From positions 1 to 35,000 of the forward strand of contig JABLXA010000022.1 of NCBI GenBank assembly GCA_013178415.1: a stretch of 35,000 nt of DNA, written 5' to 3'. The stretch is from Bacillota bacterium. Its GTDB lineage: Bacteria; Bacillota; SHA-98; Ch115. This document shows, piece by piece, positions 1 to 7,929 of the stretch (the stretch's first letter is position 1; each line of letters opens with the position of its first letter). A program made the translations under genes and the position numbers. Under the pieces are notes generated by a model. That model was not told where the DNA came from and searched no databases. It saw only the letters and a list, made by a program, of their open reading frames with translations.

Positions 1-1
1 A

Positions 2-91
2 GTAATGTTCAAGCTGGCTACAGCAAAAGAGTTATATGATCCATCCAAGGTTTTAGGTCACTATCGAGAGGCACAACTTAAGGCCGCCTAG
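2..91 (+). CDS. C-terminal tail of an unknown protein (partial, left edge)
   Basis: An open frame enters from the left edge and stops at TAG 89-91, giving about 29 residues ending in YREAQLKAA. No motif is long enough to assign a family. It lies on the far side of the breakpoint that truncates gatD, so it may be the end of a transposase or of another gene carried by the inserted or rearranged DNA. That is inference from position only. An internal ATG at 5 is just a codon of this frame, with no ribosome binding site visible in the window. Confidence 0.45.
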   Translation, partial: VMFKLATAKELYDPSKVLGHYREAQLKAA

Positions 92-546
92 AAGAGAAAA
101 AGGTTTAACGTCTTGGGTGGGGGAAGCCGTTTCATCCCATTAGGGCAATGACCCTGTAACAGAGTAAAGCATGCCCCACCCGCCCTCAGAAGGCAGAACG
201 AAGGACTGTAAGGCCATGAGCCAGTGAGACATGATAGGGTAAGCCGAGGGTATGTATATGGGTTGGGGATCCTCCCAAGGCGTTGAATTTGAGGAAATAA
301 GGAAGGCTGTGGATATGACGCAGCTGTGGACTTATGGATAACCCCTTTGGGGTTACCCACAGGGTCCACAGCCGCTTGGACAACGCTTCGCGTTGCCCAC
401 ATATCCACAGCCCCGACGACTACGCCGGTTTAATCTATTGAAAAATGGAGAGAAGGCGAGATCGAGAGAGCTAACTTTAAAACATTGAGATAGGGATGAA
501 AATCCCCCAAAGTTGGCGCCGCTATTTTCGGGGCAGAGGCGCAATG
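92..546. other. Non-coding, structured DNA between the left-edge gene and the gatD breakpoint; putative end of an inserted element
   Basis: No convincing gene is seen here. The stretch holds a nested palindrome at 305-412, and near its right end a GCGCC/GGCGC pair (516-520 with 538-542) and an ACATTG/CAATGT pair. The right border is placed near 546 because the gatD reading frame matches its family up to the leucine codon at 547-549 and then diverges. The region behaves like the end of an insertion element or a rearrangement joint. The other end lies outside the window, so neither terminal repeats nor a target duplication can be tested. Confidence 0.4.
305..412. repeat. Nested inverted repeats able to form a three-way junction
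   Basis: The outer arms GGCTGTGGATATG (305-317) and CATATCCACAGCC (400-412) are perfect complements over 13 bp. They enclose two hairpins. One has stem GCTGTGGAC/GTCCACAGC (323-331 with 364-372) and an inner TAACCCC-TTT-GGGGTTA stem. The other is CAACGC-TTC-GCGTTG (381-395). The motif GCTGTGGA occurs in both outer and inner arms. It could be a folded ssDNA or RNA element, or a strong bidirectional terminator. Function is unknown. Confidence 0.8.
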
Positions 547-987
547 TAAGGTGGAAGAGTCATATATGGGCAGACTCATTTCTATTACAACATTCCCGAT
601 AAATCTCTCTTTTCCTGCCTCTGTCCTGATATCTAGCGCCCCTGCGCCAGGCAGCTTTTCGCCAGTTCCGGTCCGATAGTACTCGCCAAGTAGCTGATAG
701 CCGCCACATATGGCGAGGACAACTACGCCGTTCTCGATGGCATCGATCAGGGAGTCCTTCTTCAGTGCCACAAGATCCTGGCAAACGAGTCTCTGCTCCT
801 TGTCCTGGCCGCCGCCGAAGAAAATTAGATCGAAGGCGCGGAAATCAACCTTGTCCCCAATAGATACAGGATGTATCTCGATCTCAATTCCCCGCCAGGA
901 TGCCCTCTTGCAAAGAGTGAGTATATTCCCCCTATCGCCATATGTATTCATAAGATCAGGATAAAGATGACATATGACGAGCTTCAT
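430..987 (-). pseudogene. gatD: Truncated lipid II isoglutaminyl synthase glutaminase subunit
   Basis: GatD is a class I glutamine amidotransferase that supplies ammonia to MurT for amidation of D-Glu in lipid II. The start MKLVICHLYPDLMNTYGDRGN (ATG 985-987, GGGGA upstream) and the nucleophile motif AICGGYQLLGEYY are present. The frame follows the family to about GNVVIEMSLPIYDSSTL. The family then continues with a VGFENHGGRT-type segment and, further on, the catalytic histidine. Here the frame runs instead into unrelated residues, stopping at 430. Only about 147 residues are native, against roughly 240 in the family, so glutaminase activity should be lost unless another copy exists. It lies 57 bp after murT in the usual murT-gatD order. 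The break is probably an insertion or rearrangement near 546; an assembly join is the alternative. Confidence 0.8.
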
Positions 988-1044
988 ATCGCTATTCCCC
1001 ATTTCTTCATTTACCCATCGCTTCATTATCAGGGCTTCCGGATA

Positions 1045-2523
1045 TCATGCCCTCCAGAATTCCCGGGCATGAGCCTTGTGCCGTATATGTTCTCTCATTT
1101 CAAGCATGGCTGTATATGTGGGAAGGATATAGAGCGTCTCTCCAGGCAATAATCCTTGTAGGCCCAGCTCCAGCGCTTTCCCGAGACTACCTTCGACTAT
1201 TATCTTCTCTGGATCGACCCCTGCATATTTGAGCCGGATCGCAAGATCCTCCGCCCTAGTGCCTGATGCGATTATGCTCTTTATCAGGGAAGGATTCTTT
1301 GCCAGAAGCTCCATATCTACATCCCAAATCCATGATATATCTCTTCCGTCCGCGAAATTGTCATTCAGGCACGCCACGATGGTCTTCCCAGCACCTTCTG
1401 CGGCTATAGTCTTGATTACCTCATTGAACCCCACCGGGTTCTTTACAAGCGCGATCAGGATGTTCTTCTCTCCGATCTTTAGATTCTCCATCCTGCCGAA
1501 AGCGCTAGACGTGCTGGCGATCCCTTTCTCTATGGTTTCTCTTGGGACATCGAGCACAAGACAGCATGAAATAGCGGCAAGACAATTGTAGACATTGTAA
1601 AGACCTGGAAGACTGAGGGATACCTTTATGAAATCATATTCGCCACCTCGGTTGAAGCCGACAGTAAAAGTGGCCCCGTGGTTTCCTTGCATTTCTATAT
1701 TGAAAGCGCTAAAATCTGGCACTGGTCGAGAAAGACCACAAACAGGGCAGAGATATTTGCCCAGGTGGCCATAGGTGACTGAGGAATATTTATAATATGC
1801 TCCGCAGTTTGTGCAGCTTCGTGCGTCCTGTGGCCTATATTCCGATATGTCATTAGGTTCGATGCTGTCTACGCCTGTGTCTGTGCGGCGGCCCGACTCC
1901 AAAGGCGCATTTTCATGGGGAGCTGATCCTGCAGCCGGATCCTCGATACCGTAGAATACGGCGCTGCATACGCTCGCCGTGGCGAGGCTTGCAACCAGGG
2001 GATCGTCGGCATTCAATATGAGAGTGCTTCCGGCGGGAACATCCTCGAGCGCCATGCGAATCAGCGCAAGGGCGGTATCTACTTCCCCGTAGCGGTCGAG
2101 TTGGTCCCTGAAGCAATTGGTCACCAGCACAACTAGCGGTTTTATATCACTCATTATATATCTTAGGTTGGCCTCATCGACCTCAAATACCGCAGCGTCC
2201 GCATGAAGCTCCCCTAAGAGACTGCACTTTTCAATGACGGCCGATATGATCCCGCTTATCATGTTTGCCCCTGATCTATTCCATATGATGCGCAGGCCGT
2301 GATGCCTCAGGCATTCCGCTATCATCCGGGCGGTGGTAGTCTTCCCATTGGAGCCCGTGATGATAATGGAAGTTAGATTGGCCTTATCCAGGAGCCGCTT
2401 CAGTATATGCGGTTCTATGCGGCGCGCTAGAGCCCCGGGTAGAGAAGAACCTCCTCCCCGCCCAAAGAACCTGCTTGCAAATGCGCATATTTTGCCAGTG
2501 ATTATTGCAATCCATATTCGCAT
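1045..2523 (-). CDS. murT: Lipid II isoglutaminyl synthase, Mur ligase-like subunit MurT
   Basis: MurT activates the D-Glu carboxylate of lipid II with ATP for amidation, using ammonia from GatD. Visible are the Mur ligase P-loop TGSNGKTT near residue 55, the NADDPL segment, and an inserted four-cysteine ribbon (CTNCGAYYKYSS...YLCPVCG) typical of MurT. A C-terminal DUF1727-type domain contains ALVKNPVGFNEV and ends near LPTYTAMLEMR. I chose the ATG at 2521-2523 because AAGGGAG lies about 9 bases upstream; a TTG 12 codons earlier lacks such a site. The protein is about 492 residues, slightly longer than typical. It should form a complex with GatD, but its partner gene here is cut short. Confidence 0.92.
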   Translation of the reverse strand: MRIWIAIITGKICAFASRFFGRGGGSSLPGALARRIEPHILKRLLDKANLTSIIITGSNGKTTTARMIAECLRHHGLRIIWNRSGANMISGIISAVIEKCSLLGELHADAAVFEVDEANLRYIMSDIKPLVVLVTNCFRDQLDRYGEVDTALALIRMALEDVPAGSTLILNADDPLVASLATASVCSAVFYGIEDPAAGSAPHENAPLESGRRTDTGVDSIEPNDISEYRPQDARSCTNCGAYYKYSSVTYGHLGKYLCPVCGLSRPVPDFSAFNIEMQGNHGATFTVGFNRGGEYDFIKVSLSLPGLYNVYNCLAAISCCLVLDVPRETIEKGIASTSSAFGRMENLKIGEKNILIALVKNPVGFNEVIKTIAAEGAGKTIVACLNDNFADGRDISWIWDVDMELLAKNPSLIKSIIASGTRAEDLAIRLKYAGVDPEKIIVEGSLGKALELGLQGLLPGETLYILPTYTAMLEMREHIRHKAHAREFWRA

Positions 2524-2712
2524 ATCGACGGACTCCCTTGCTGTTTTCGCCACTATCAAAGACTGTCAATTGGTGCTATTCCCAATCATATGATCCCCTA
2601 TATACGGGTATAACTCTATGTCTGTCTTAATCTACCAGGGATAGATTAAAGCAGCATTAAAGGGGCAAAATAACTATTTTAAGGCGAGCAAGCGGGAAAC
2701 TAATCTCTAGCT

Positions 2713-2741
2713 TTTACGTTTATAGTCTTAGATCGTATTTT
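2713..2741 (+). promoter_or_regulatory. Candidate promoter for the polysaccharide deacetylase gene
   Basis: TTTACG (2713-2718), a 17-bp spacer and TATTTT (2736-2741) give a 4/6 plus 4/6 match to sigma-A boxes about 50 bases upstream of the gene. The 2524-2792 gap is otherwise AT-rich and without a gene. It must also hold the divergent murT promoter, which I could not place. Confidence 0.35.
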
Positions 2742-2792
2742 GTCAAATCTGACCATAATAAAAATGCAGACCGGCTGGAGGGGGATCCAAAA

Positions 2793-3848
2793 ATGAGACG
2801 TTTCAACGCCCTAACACATTCATTGGCGGTTTTGTCCTTTCTCTTGCTACTTCTTTGTGCTGGATTTTCCTCCGACATCCATGCAAGGAGGCTATCTGAT
2901 GAAGCCATGACAGCCTCCCCCGGCATGCCGGATATATTCCCCCCTAGGTACCACGATCGCGTCATTGTCTTGATGTACCACCAGATTGGCTTTCAACATC
3001 AGAGACGGGGAGTCATCCCGCCTGAATTATTTGATGCTCATATGTTATATCTCAAACAAATGGGTTTTAAACCCATCTCCCGTAGCCTGTTCGAGGATTT
3101 TCTGGACCGGAAGGCCAAGGTACCCAATAACGCCATTCTCATAACTTTTGATGATGGATATGAAAGCTTTTACAAATATGCCTATCCTATTCTCAAGAAG
3201 TATCGATTTCCTGCCATTGACTTCGTCATTGTAGGATATACTCCAAATTTTGGTATCGCCCTAGCCCGGAAAGTGAGTGTTCCACATCTTTCATGGGCTG
3301 AAATGGAGGAAATGGAGAGAAGTGGACTTGTTTCTATAGAGTCGCATACCTTCGACTCACATTACTATGCCCCTGTCGATAAGCTTGGGCGCAAGCGGCC
3401 GGTCCTTATATCGCGTGTCTATGATCCAAAGATTGGGAAGCAGGAGAGCGAGGATGAATATGAAAGGCGTGTATGGTGTGATCTATGGCTTGCAAAAAGC
3501 CTTTTAGAAGAACATCTTCATAAACAGATAACATCTCTTTGTTTTCCCTATGGCGCATATAATTCAACTGTAATAAAGCTCGCCCGCGATGTGGGGTACC
3601 GATATTTCTATACGGTCAGAAGCGGTGTAAATAGGCCAGGTCGGGGAATTGCGCTCATAAAAAGGATCTCCGCCGGCGACTCATATATCACGATCCCAGA
3701 ACTCAACCGGCGGATCATACAGGTATTGTCGCCAGCTCCCCCTCTTTTGAATATAACCGCAAGAATAAAGGCGGTATCCGCCCGTATGAACCTTACAAGG
3801 GCTGCGCGCCGTGTTAACGCGGCAGAATCGAAAAATCACAGGCCATGA
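2793..3848 (+). CDS. Exported polysaccharide deacetylase (CE4/NodB family)
   Basis: CE4 enzymes remove N-acetyl groups from peptidoglycan or surface poly-N-acetylglucosamine using a metal centre. An N-terminal signal or anchor segment (about residues 9-27) is followed by LMYHQIG near 60, the metal-binding TFDDGY near 117, an SHTFDSHYY motif near 182 (histidine ligands) and CFPYGAYN near 250. Length (351) and the LMYHQ motif resemble IcaB/PgaB-type or sporulation deacetylases more than small chitooligosaccharide deacetylases. GGAGGGGG lies just before the ATG. The basic C-terminal tail has no recognised domain. The gene ends by overlapping the convergent PAP2 gene by 13 bp. Confidence 0.88.
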   Translation: MRRFNALTHSLAVLSFLLLLLCAGFSSDIHARRLSDEAMTASPGMPDIFPPRYHDRVIVLMYHQIGFQHQRRGVIPPELFDAHMLYLKQMGFKPISRSLFEDFLDRKAKVPNNAILITFDDGYESFYKYAYPILKKYRFPAIDFVIVGYTPNFGIALARKVSVPHLSWAEMEEMERSGLVSIESHTFDSHYYAPVDKLGRKRPVLISRVYDPKIGKQESEDEYERRVWCDLWLAKSLLEEHLHKQITSLCFPYGAYNSTVIKLARDVGYRYFYTVRSGVNRPGRGIALIKRISAGDSYITIPELNRRIIQVLSPAPPLLNITARIKAVSARMNLTRAARRVNAAESKNHRP

Positions 3849-4387
3849 TCGACATGGGTCGTTTTGGGATGCTCCTTTTGCTCCCTAACGGACTTATCGC
3901 GGGCTGAAAGAGCGGTTGCTATCGCGATTCCCATGGCCGCGCCTGCCAGGACATCCATGGGATAGTGCATTCCAACATATAGGCGGGAGAAACCTGCGAT
4001 CGCTGCAAGCACCAGCAAGAATGGCCTGAGCTTTCTATATTCAAGTCCGTATACTTGCGCCAGGGCGAAGAGCACGGCGGCGTGGCCGGAAGGGAATGAG
4101 TCGGATGAACCGCCGAAAGGCCGGGGCCTTTCAATCAGATGCTTAGCAATTTGAACAGCTATGCCAGAAAGGATCAGTGCCTTGACTGCGCTGACAGCCA
4201 CGTTTTTGCCATGCTTATCTCCCAAAAGGTATGTCGCAAGGCACAGGATGAGCAGCACCAGGCCATCTCCGAGGTAGGTGACCCAGGGCATGGTTAGGTC
4301 AAAGAACCTGCAATGGGTATAGGCGCGAAGAGCCGTAAGCAGCCGGGAATCCATCCCGAGGGCGAGGTCAATGTAATGATGAAGCAT
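3836..4387 (-). CDS. PAP2 superfamily membrane phosphatase
   Basis: This family dephosphorylates lipid phosphates such as undecaprenyl pyrophosphate or phosphatidyl substrates at the outer face of the membrane. The three signature blocks are visible: KHLIERPRP near residue 82, PSGHAAV near 100, and SRLYVGMHYPMDVLAG near 135. They are embedded in five or six hydrophobic segments. The 183-residue length is typical. The start at 4387 lies inside the end of the kinase gene (20-bp overlap), with GGAAAGGGG about 7 bases upstream. The gene is therefore very likely co-translated with the kinase and regulator and may be an envelope-stress effector. The exact substrate cannot be read from sequence. Confidence 0.88.
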   Translation of the reverse strand: MLHHYIDLALGMDSRLLTALRAYTHCRFFDLTMPWVTYLGDGLVLLILCLATYLLGDKHGKNVAVSAVKALILSGIAVQIAKHLIERPRPFGGSSDSFPSGHAAVLFALAQVYGLEYRKLRPFLLVLAAIAGFSRLYVGMHYPMDVLAGAAMGIAIATALSARDKSVREQKEHPKTTHVDHGL

Positions 4388-5810
4388 CTTTCGACCCCTT
4401 TCCTGCCAGCACGCGCGGGCTGTGCGGATTAATAGGGAGTTTTACCACAAAGGTGCTACCCTCGCCAGGTTTGCTCGCCACTTCTATGACGCCATCATGA
4501 ATCTGAACTATGTTTTTTGCTATGGCAAGACCAAGCCCGCTGCCGCCCTGGCTTCTTGAACGAGCCTTATCCACCCGGTAAAATCGTTCAAAGATGTGAG
4601 GAATATGTTCCGGGCCGATTCCGGGGCCCGTGTCTTTTACTGCGATCACTGCATTCGAGCTATCTCTCCCCACCGTGATGGACACTTCCCCACCATGGGG
4701 CGTATATTTGACTGCATTATCAAGGAGGTTTAGGAACAGGCGCACGAGTTGATCCTGATCCCCGGTGAGGATGAGAGTGTCGGGTCCGCTGAGGTTCACG
4801 GATATGCCCTTTGAACAAGCAATGGACCAGATTTGCTCTGTCAGCCCCTTCAGCAGCGCCATTATATCCAGCTGCTCGGGATGAAATGTTATTTTGCCTA
4901 TATCGCTTCGCGCCAGGGTAAGGAGATTCTCTGAAAGATGAGCCAGCCTATCCACCTGGATTTCCAGTTCCCCCAAGACTTTTCTGTATTCATCCGCTTT
5001 TCGCGGCTTTGTCAGGGCGACATCAATACTACCTTTCATTATGGTAAGAGGGGTGCGTAGCTCATGGGCCGCGTCTGCCGTAAATTGGCGTTCTCGACGA
5101 AATGCGGCTTCCAGCCTTTCCAGCATGTCGTTGAATGTACTGGCGAGTCTTCCAACTTCATCATTTGGCAGCTTCATATCCAACCGCCGTGTGAGGTCCT
5201 CTGCGCTTATGGATTGGGCCAGTCTTGTGAGGCGGTCAATGGGACCGAGCGCCCGACCTGACAAAAATAGACCCCCGAGAGTGGCTATAACCGCGACCAG
5301 CGGGATGCCCAGGAGCAAAAGCGCCCCCACTCGTTTAAGGGTATTTTCTACCCTATCCAGAGGCTCGGCCACCTGGAGGATGTATCTCGGCCCCGAGCCA
5401 TGATTGTAGCCACCTGGTAAGGGAAGGGTGTATACCCTCCATGGCCTGCCTGAAATCTGCTTAGTCTCGAAGCCCTCCACGACATTGGGACGCGGAAGCA
5501 CAGGGTAATGACCGAATCCATCCAATGTATTTCCGTAGGCGTCGGTGAGGCGCATGGTAAAACCCCGGCCTTCCATGCGGCTGGCAATATTCCCATGTTC
5601 ATCAGCATTTTGGAAGGACGGTTTTCCGTTTTCATTGTCAACGCCGCGGAGGGCCTGCGTAGCCACCAGTTGAAGGGTCGAGTCAACTTCAGCATAAAGT
5701 CCTCTTGCGAGATTAAAATAGAAAAAGCCCCCGAATGCTGCAAGTGTAACTCCTACCAGGAGCACATACCATAATGTAAGACGAATGCGTATGGGCACGG
5801 AATTTCTCAT
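4368..5810 (-). CDS. Two-component sensor histidine kinase
   Basis: This is a membrane kinase that phosphorylates the adjacent regulator. Order of parts: TM1 (about residues 12-32), an extracellular sensor of about 130 residues with no recognised fold, TM2 near 163-185, HAMP, a HisKA box FTADAAHELRTPLT (phospho-acceptor His near 245), an N box NLLDNAVKYTPHGG, a G1 box DTGPGIG, an F box FERFYRVDKARSR and a G2 box GGSGLGLAIAK. Architecture and length (480) match the CusS/ArlS/QseC-type class. The ATG overlaps the regulator stop by 4 bp (ATGA), so translation is probably coupled. The signal sensed is unknown; the downstream PAP2 gene hints at cell-envelope stress. Confidence 0.93.
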   Translation of the reverse strand: MRNSVPIRIRLTLWYVLLVGVTLAAFGGFFYFNLARGLYAEVDSTLQLVATQALRGVDNENGKPSFQNADEHGNIASRMEGRGFTMRLTDAYGNTLDGFGHYPVLPRPNVVEGFETKQISGRPWRVYTLPLPGGYNHGSGPRYILQVAEPLDRVENTLKRVGALLLLGIPLVAVIATLGGLFLSGRALGPIDRLTRLAQSISAEDLTRRLDMKLPNDEVGRLASTFNDMLERLEAAFRRERQFTADAAHELRTPLTIMKGSIDVALTKPRKADEYRKVLGELEIQVDRLAHLSENLLTLARSDIGKITFHPEQLDIMALLKGLTEQIWSIACSKGISVNLSGPDTLILTGDQDQLVRLFLNLLDNAVKYTPHGGEVSITVGRDSSNAVIAVKDTGPGIGPEHIPHIFERFYRVDKARSRSQGGSGLGLAIAKNIVQIHDGVIEVASKPGEGSTFVVKLPINPHSPRVLAGKGSKDASSLH

Positions 5811-6535
5811 CTTTTCTCTCCGATCCTTTTCTCCTCGATCCTGTTTTCAAGCCTTTTTACTTCTCCGTCGTCGATTTTGTATCCTACCCCACGCACTGTC
5901 TGAATGAGTTTTGGCTGGAAGTCAGCGTCAATCTTCTGGCGAAGATAGCGAATATAGACATCAACGATATTAGACTCGCTGTAAAAGTCAAAATTCCATA
6001 CATGCTCGGCGATCTGGGTGCGACTCAGAACCTGACCTTTATGGCGCATCAGAAGCTCAAGCAAGGCATATTCCCTCAGGGTGAGATCGATGACACGGCC
6101 CCCTCGTTCCGCGCGGCGGGTCGCGGTATCAAGTATGAGATCCCCTGCCTGTAGGCGCGCTGGCGTGACTTCCCGCGGGCGGCGCAGAAGTGCACGTAAA
6201 CGCGCAAGTAGCTCCCTGAAGGCAAAAGGTTTTACCAGGTAATCATCAGCCCCTGCATCAAGCCCTTCAACACGATCATCTATTGTATCCCTGGCCGTGA
6301 GCATGAGGATTGGGGTCTTGATTCCCCTTTTACGTAATTCCTGGCATACGCTTATCCCGTCTTTTTTCGGCAGCATTATGTCCAGTATAAGAAGATCATA
6401 TTGAGCGCTCTCAGCGTAATCGAGCGCAGATTCCCCATCTTGGGCCACATCCACCGCGTAACCTTCCTCCTCAAGACCCTGCTTAATGAAAGCTGCGATC
6501 TTTGGCTCATCTTCTACTATGAGAACCCGCAACAT
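5807..6535 (-). CDS. OmpR/PhoB-family response regulator
   Basis: The receiver domain shows the acidic pair in LIVEDEPKI, the phospho-acceptor Asp in LLILDIMLPKKDG near residue 52, the Thr in MLTARD and the Lys in YLVKPFAF. A C-terminal winged helix follows, with LTLREYALLELLMRHKGQVLSR, SNIVDVYIRYLRQKID and TVRGVGYKI. I chose the ATG at 6533-6535 because GGGGGTGA sits 5 bases upstream; a GTG two codons earlier lies inside that site. It is the first gene of the regulator-kinase-PAP2 operon. A promoter-like pair and twin palindromes lie just upstream, so autoregulation is plausible. Confidence 0.94.
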   Translation of the reverse strand: MLRVLIVEDEPKIAAFIKQGLEEEGYAVDVAQDGESALDYAESAQYDLLILDIMLPKKDGISVCQELRKRGIKTPILMLTARDTIDDRVEGLDAGADDYLVKPFAFRELLARLRALLRRPREVTPARLQAGDLILDTATRRAERGGRVIDLTLREYALLELLMRHKGQVLSRTQIAEHVWNFDFYSESNIVDVYIRYLRQKIDADFQPKLIQTVRGVGYKIDDGEVKRLENRIEEKRIGEKR

Positions 6536-6605
6536 GGTCACCCCCGGATCTGACTATTTCTAACGCCTCTCTCCCTGCAAATGCCATCCGGCGCCTATCA
6601 TAAAC

Positions 6606-6673
6606 AGGATAGTAGATTGATGCAGAGAACGCAACAAAGAGGTGCACGCGTGCAAAAGAAGTGCACGCGTGCA
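6606..6673 (-). promoter_or_regulatory. Promoter plus twin palindromic operators of the two-component operon
   Basis: On the minus strand TTGCGT (6629-6634), a 17-bp spacer and TATCCT (6606-6611) form a moderate promoter. Immediately upstream of the -35 are two copies of the perfect 12-bp palindrome TGCACGCGTGCA (6643-6654 and 6662-6673), 19 bp apart. Their place upstream of the -35 suits an activator site, perhaps for the regulator encoded by this operon. Confidence 0.5.
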
Positions 6674-6915
6674 CGCGGCAGCGAAGATGGGTACCCCTCG
6701 CCATCGGATGCGGCGGTGGGAGTGGATACTCCATCAGCATCTCGCAGTAGGGCCACGGCTAAAAGCGGCCGGGAGGACCTCCCATACCCTTTGAGTGGCT
6801 TGGCCTTGGATCAATGCCGCGGCGCGCCGGGGGTATGGTGCCATTAACCATCTGCCTTCAAAGTGTAGCGGATTTTGCACCCTCACTTATCCAGGGCGCA
6901 ATTGTTTCGGTAGGA
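6674..6915. other. Intergenic stretch without a recognised gene
   Basis: Between the palindromes and the small exported-protein gene I see no gene with a ribosome binding site. A near-palindrome GGGAGGACCTCCC (6771-6783) is the only notable structure and may belong to transcription termination of the minus-strand gene ending at 6916. No U-run follows it, so I do not call a terminator. Confidence 0.4.
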
Positions 6916-7248
6916 TTAGAACTCATGCTGTCCGTCGAAATTCCCCTCTTCATATCCAGGCGTGCCAGGAGCTTCTATTGGATCCTGGCCCGAGGCCTCT
7001 TCAGATTCTGATTCATTCTCTTTCTCGGCAGCTACCTTCTCATCATCGGCTCCTGCCTGAGATTGGCCGGATGCCATCTGGGTTGGAGCAGGGGCCTGGG
7101 TTGGGGCAGAGACTACTGGGGCTCCCTGTTGGGCCGGGCTCCCCGCATCGGAGGCGCTGGTCCCTGCTTTTGCATATGCAAGAAGCGAGATAGAGAGCGC
7201 AACGCAAAACACCAGGAGTATCCCTATTGCTTTTACCTTCCGTGACAT
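6916..7248 (-). CDS. Small exported, Pro/Gln/Ala-rich acidic protein of unknown function
   Basis: A perfect ribosome binding site GGAGGTGA lies 5 bases before the ATG (7246-7248), which fixes the start. The 110-residue product opens with MSRKVKAIGILLVFC and a hydrophobic core ending near AYAKAG, a good signal peptide. The rest is low complexity: an Ala/Pro/Gln/Ser stretch (about 30-70), then an acidic Glu-rich tail. There is no cysteine lipobox directly after the core. I do not recognise a family. It is preceded by a short ORF whose stop lies in this gene's ribosome binding site. Confidence 0.65.
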   Translation of the reverse strand: MSRKVKAIGILLVFCVALSISLLAYAKAGTSASDAGSPAQQGAPVVSAPTQAPAPTQMASGQSQAGADDEKVAAEKENESESEEASGQDPIEAPGTPGYEEGNFDGQHEF

Positions 7249-7253
7249 AGATG

Positions 7254-7307
7254 TCACCTCCATGAAATTATCGACGCCGGGGATTTTATCCTCACATCGT
7301 TGAGCAT
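7254..7307 (-). CDS. 17-codon upstream ORF (leader peptide candidate)
   Basis: ATG at 7305-7307 is preceded by a strong AGGAGGT site 7 bases upstream. The frame encodes MLNDVRIKSPASIISWR and ends with TGA at 7254-7256, inside the GGAGGTGA site of the next gene. This is the geometry of translational coupling or leader-peptide control. Nothing in the peptide (no run of one amino acid) shows what would be sensed. Confidence 0.5.
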   Translation of the reverse strand: MLNDVRIKSPASIISWR

Positions 7308-7533
7308 TATGTATACCTCCTGCTCTTAGATTTTGGATCATTCCCCCGACTGCTTTTAAGTCTATCCGCACATAGTGAAAAATCCATGAGAACTGCATTA
7401 GAATTTTCTAATCTACGCTGAAGCGCCAGATTCGTCTCCCACCCTATAATGACTGCAAAGTAGAAGTTTCGTGCCACGCATAGCCTCTTTTCAGGGTAGA
7501 CCCCCATGCCGCTGAGGCGTCACCACCAGAGAA

Positions 7534-7929
7534 ATGGAAATGCCTCCGGCGGACGGACCTATTTTCAAGCCATTGGACAGCATCCGAGCGGTGTCGAAAA
7601 TCATGAGCGAAGCAGAACAGACGACCCTCCTGGCGCTCAACGCTGCCATAGAAGCGGCGAGAGCAGGGGAACATGGCAGGGGGTTTGCCGTGGTCGCTGA
7701 CGAAGTCCGGAAACTTGAGGTTGAGGCCGGGACTCTTGTAGCTCAAGAAGCCGGGAATGCGCTAAGTGAGATATTCGATGGGGCAAATGGCGCTGAAAAA
7801 GTCATGAGGGACCTGGCATCCTCGGCCAGGGCGCTTAAAGAGGCCAGTCTCAATGTAGGCCTACTTTTATGGTTTCGGAGGATCGATTTTCAATGTTGTG
7901 ATCAGCACTGCGGTGGTTTTTACAGTTGA
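7534..7929 (+). pseudogene. Remnant of a methyl-accepting chemotaxis protein
   Basis: The frame contains the hallmark hairpin tip of chemoreceptor signalling domains, [30 protein letters not shown], which binds CheA and CheW. Everything N-terminal (sensor, membrane segments, HAMP) is missing. After VRKL the sequence jumps to [20 protein letters not shown], which normally follows after an additional stretch, so there is also an internal deletion. The C-terminus after SLNVG is unrelated. No ribosome binding site precedes the open frame. It is the first of three consecutive gene relics. Confidence 0.85.

Noticed and set aside
305-412. DnaA boxes / replication origin
   Set aside because: TATCCACA motifs are present but only within the palindrome arms, none is a perfect TTATCCACA, and no dnaA, dnaN or AT-rich unwinding region is near.
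6581-6847. Open frame of 88 codons on the plus strand
   Set aside because: It runs through the regulator promoter and palindromes, has no ribosome binding site and shows arginine/serine-rich shadow composition.
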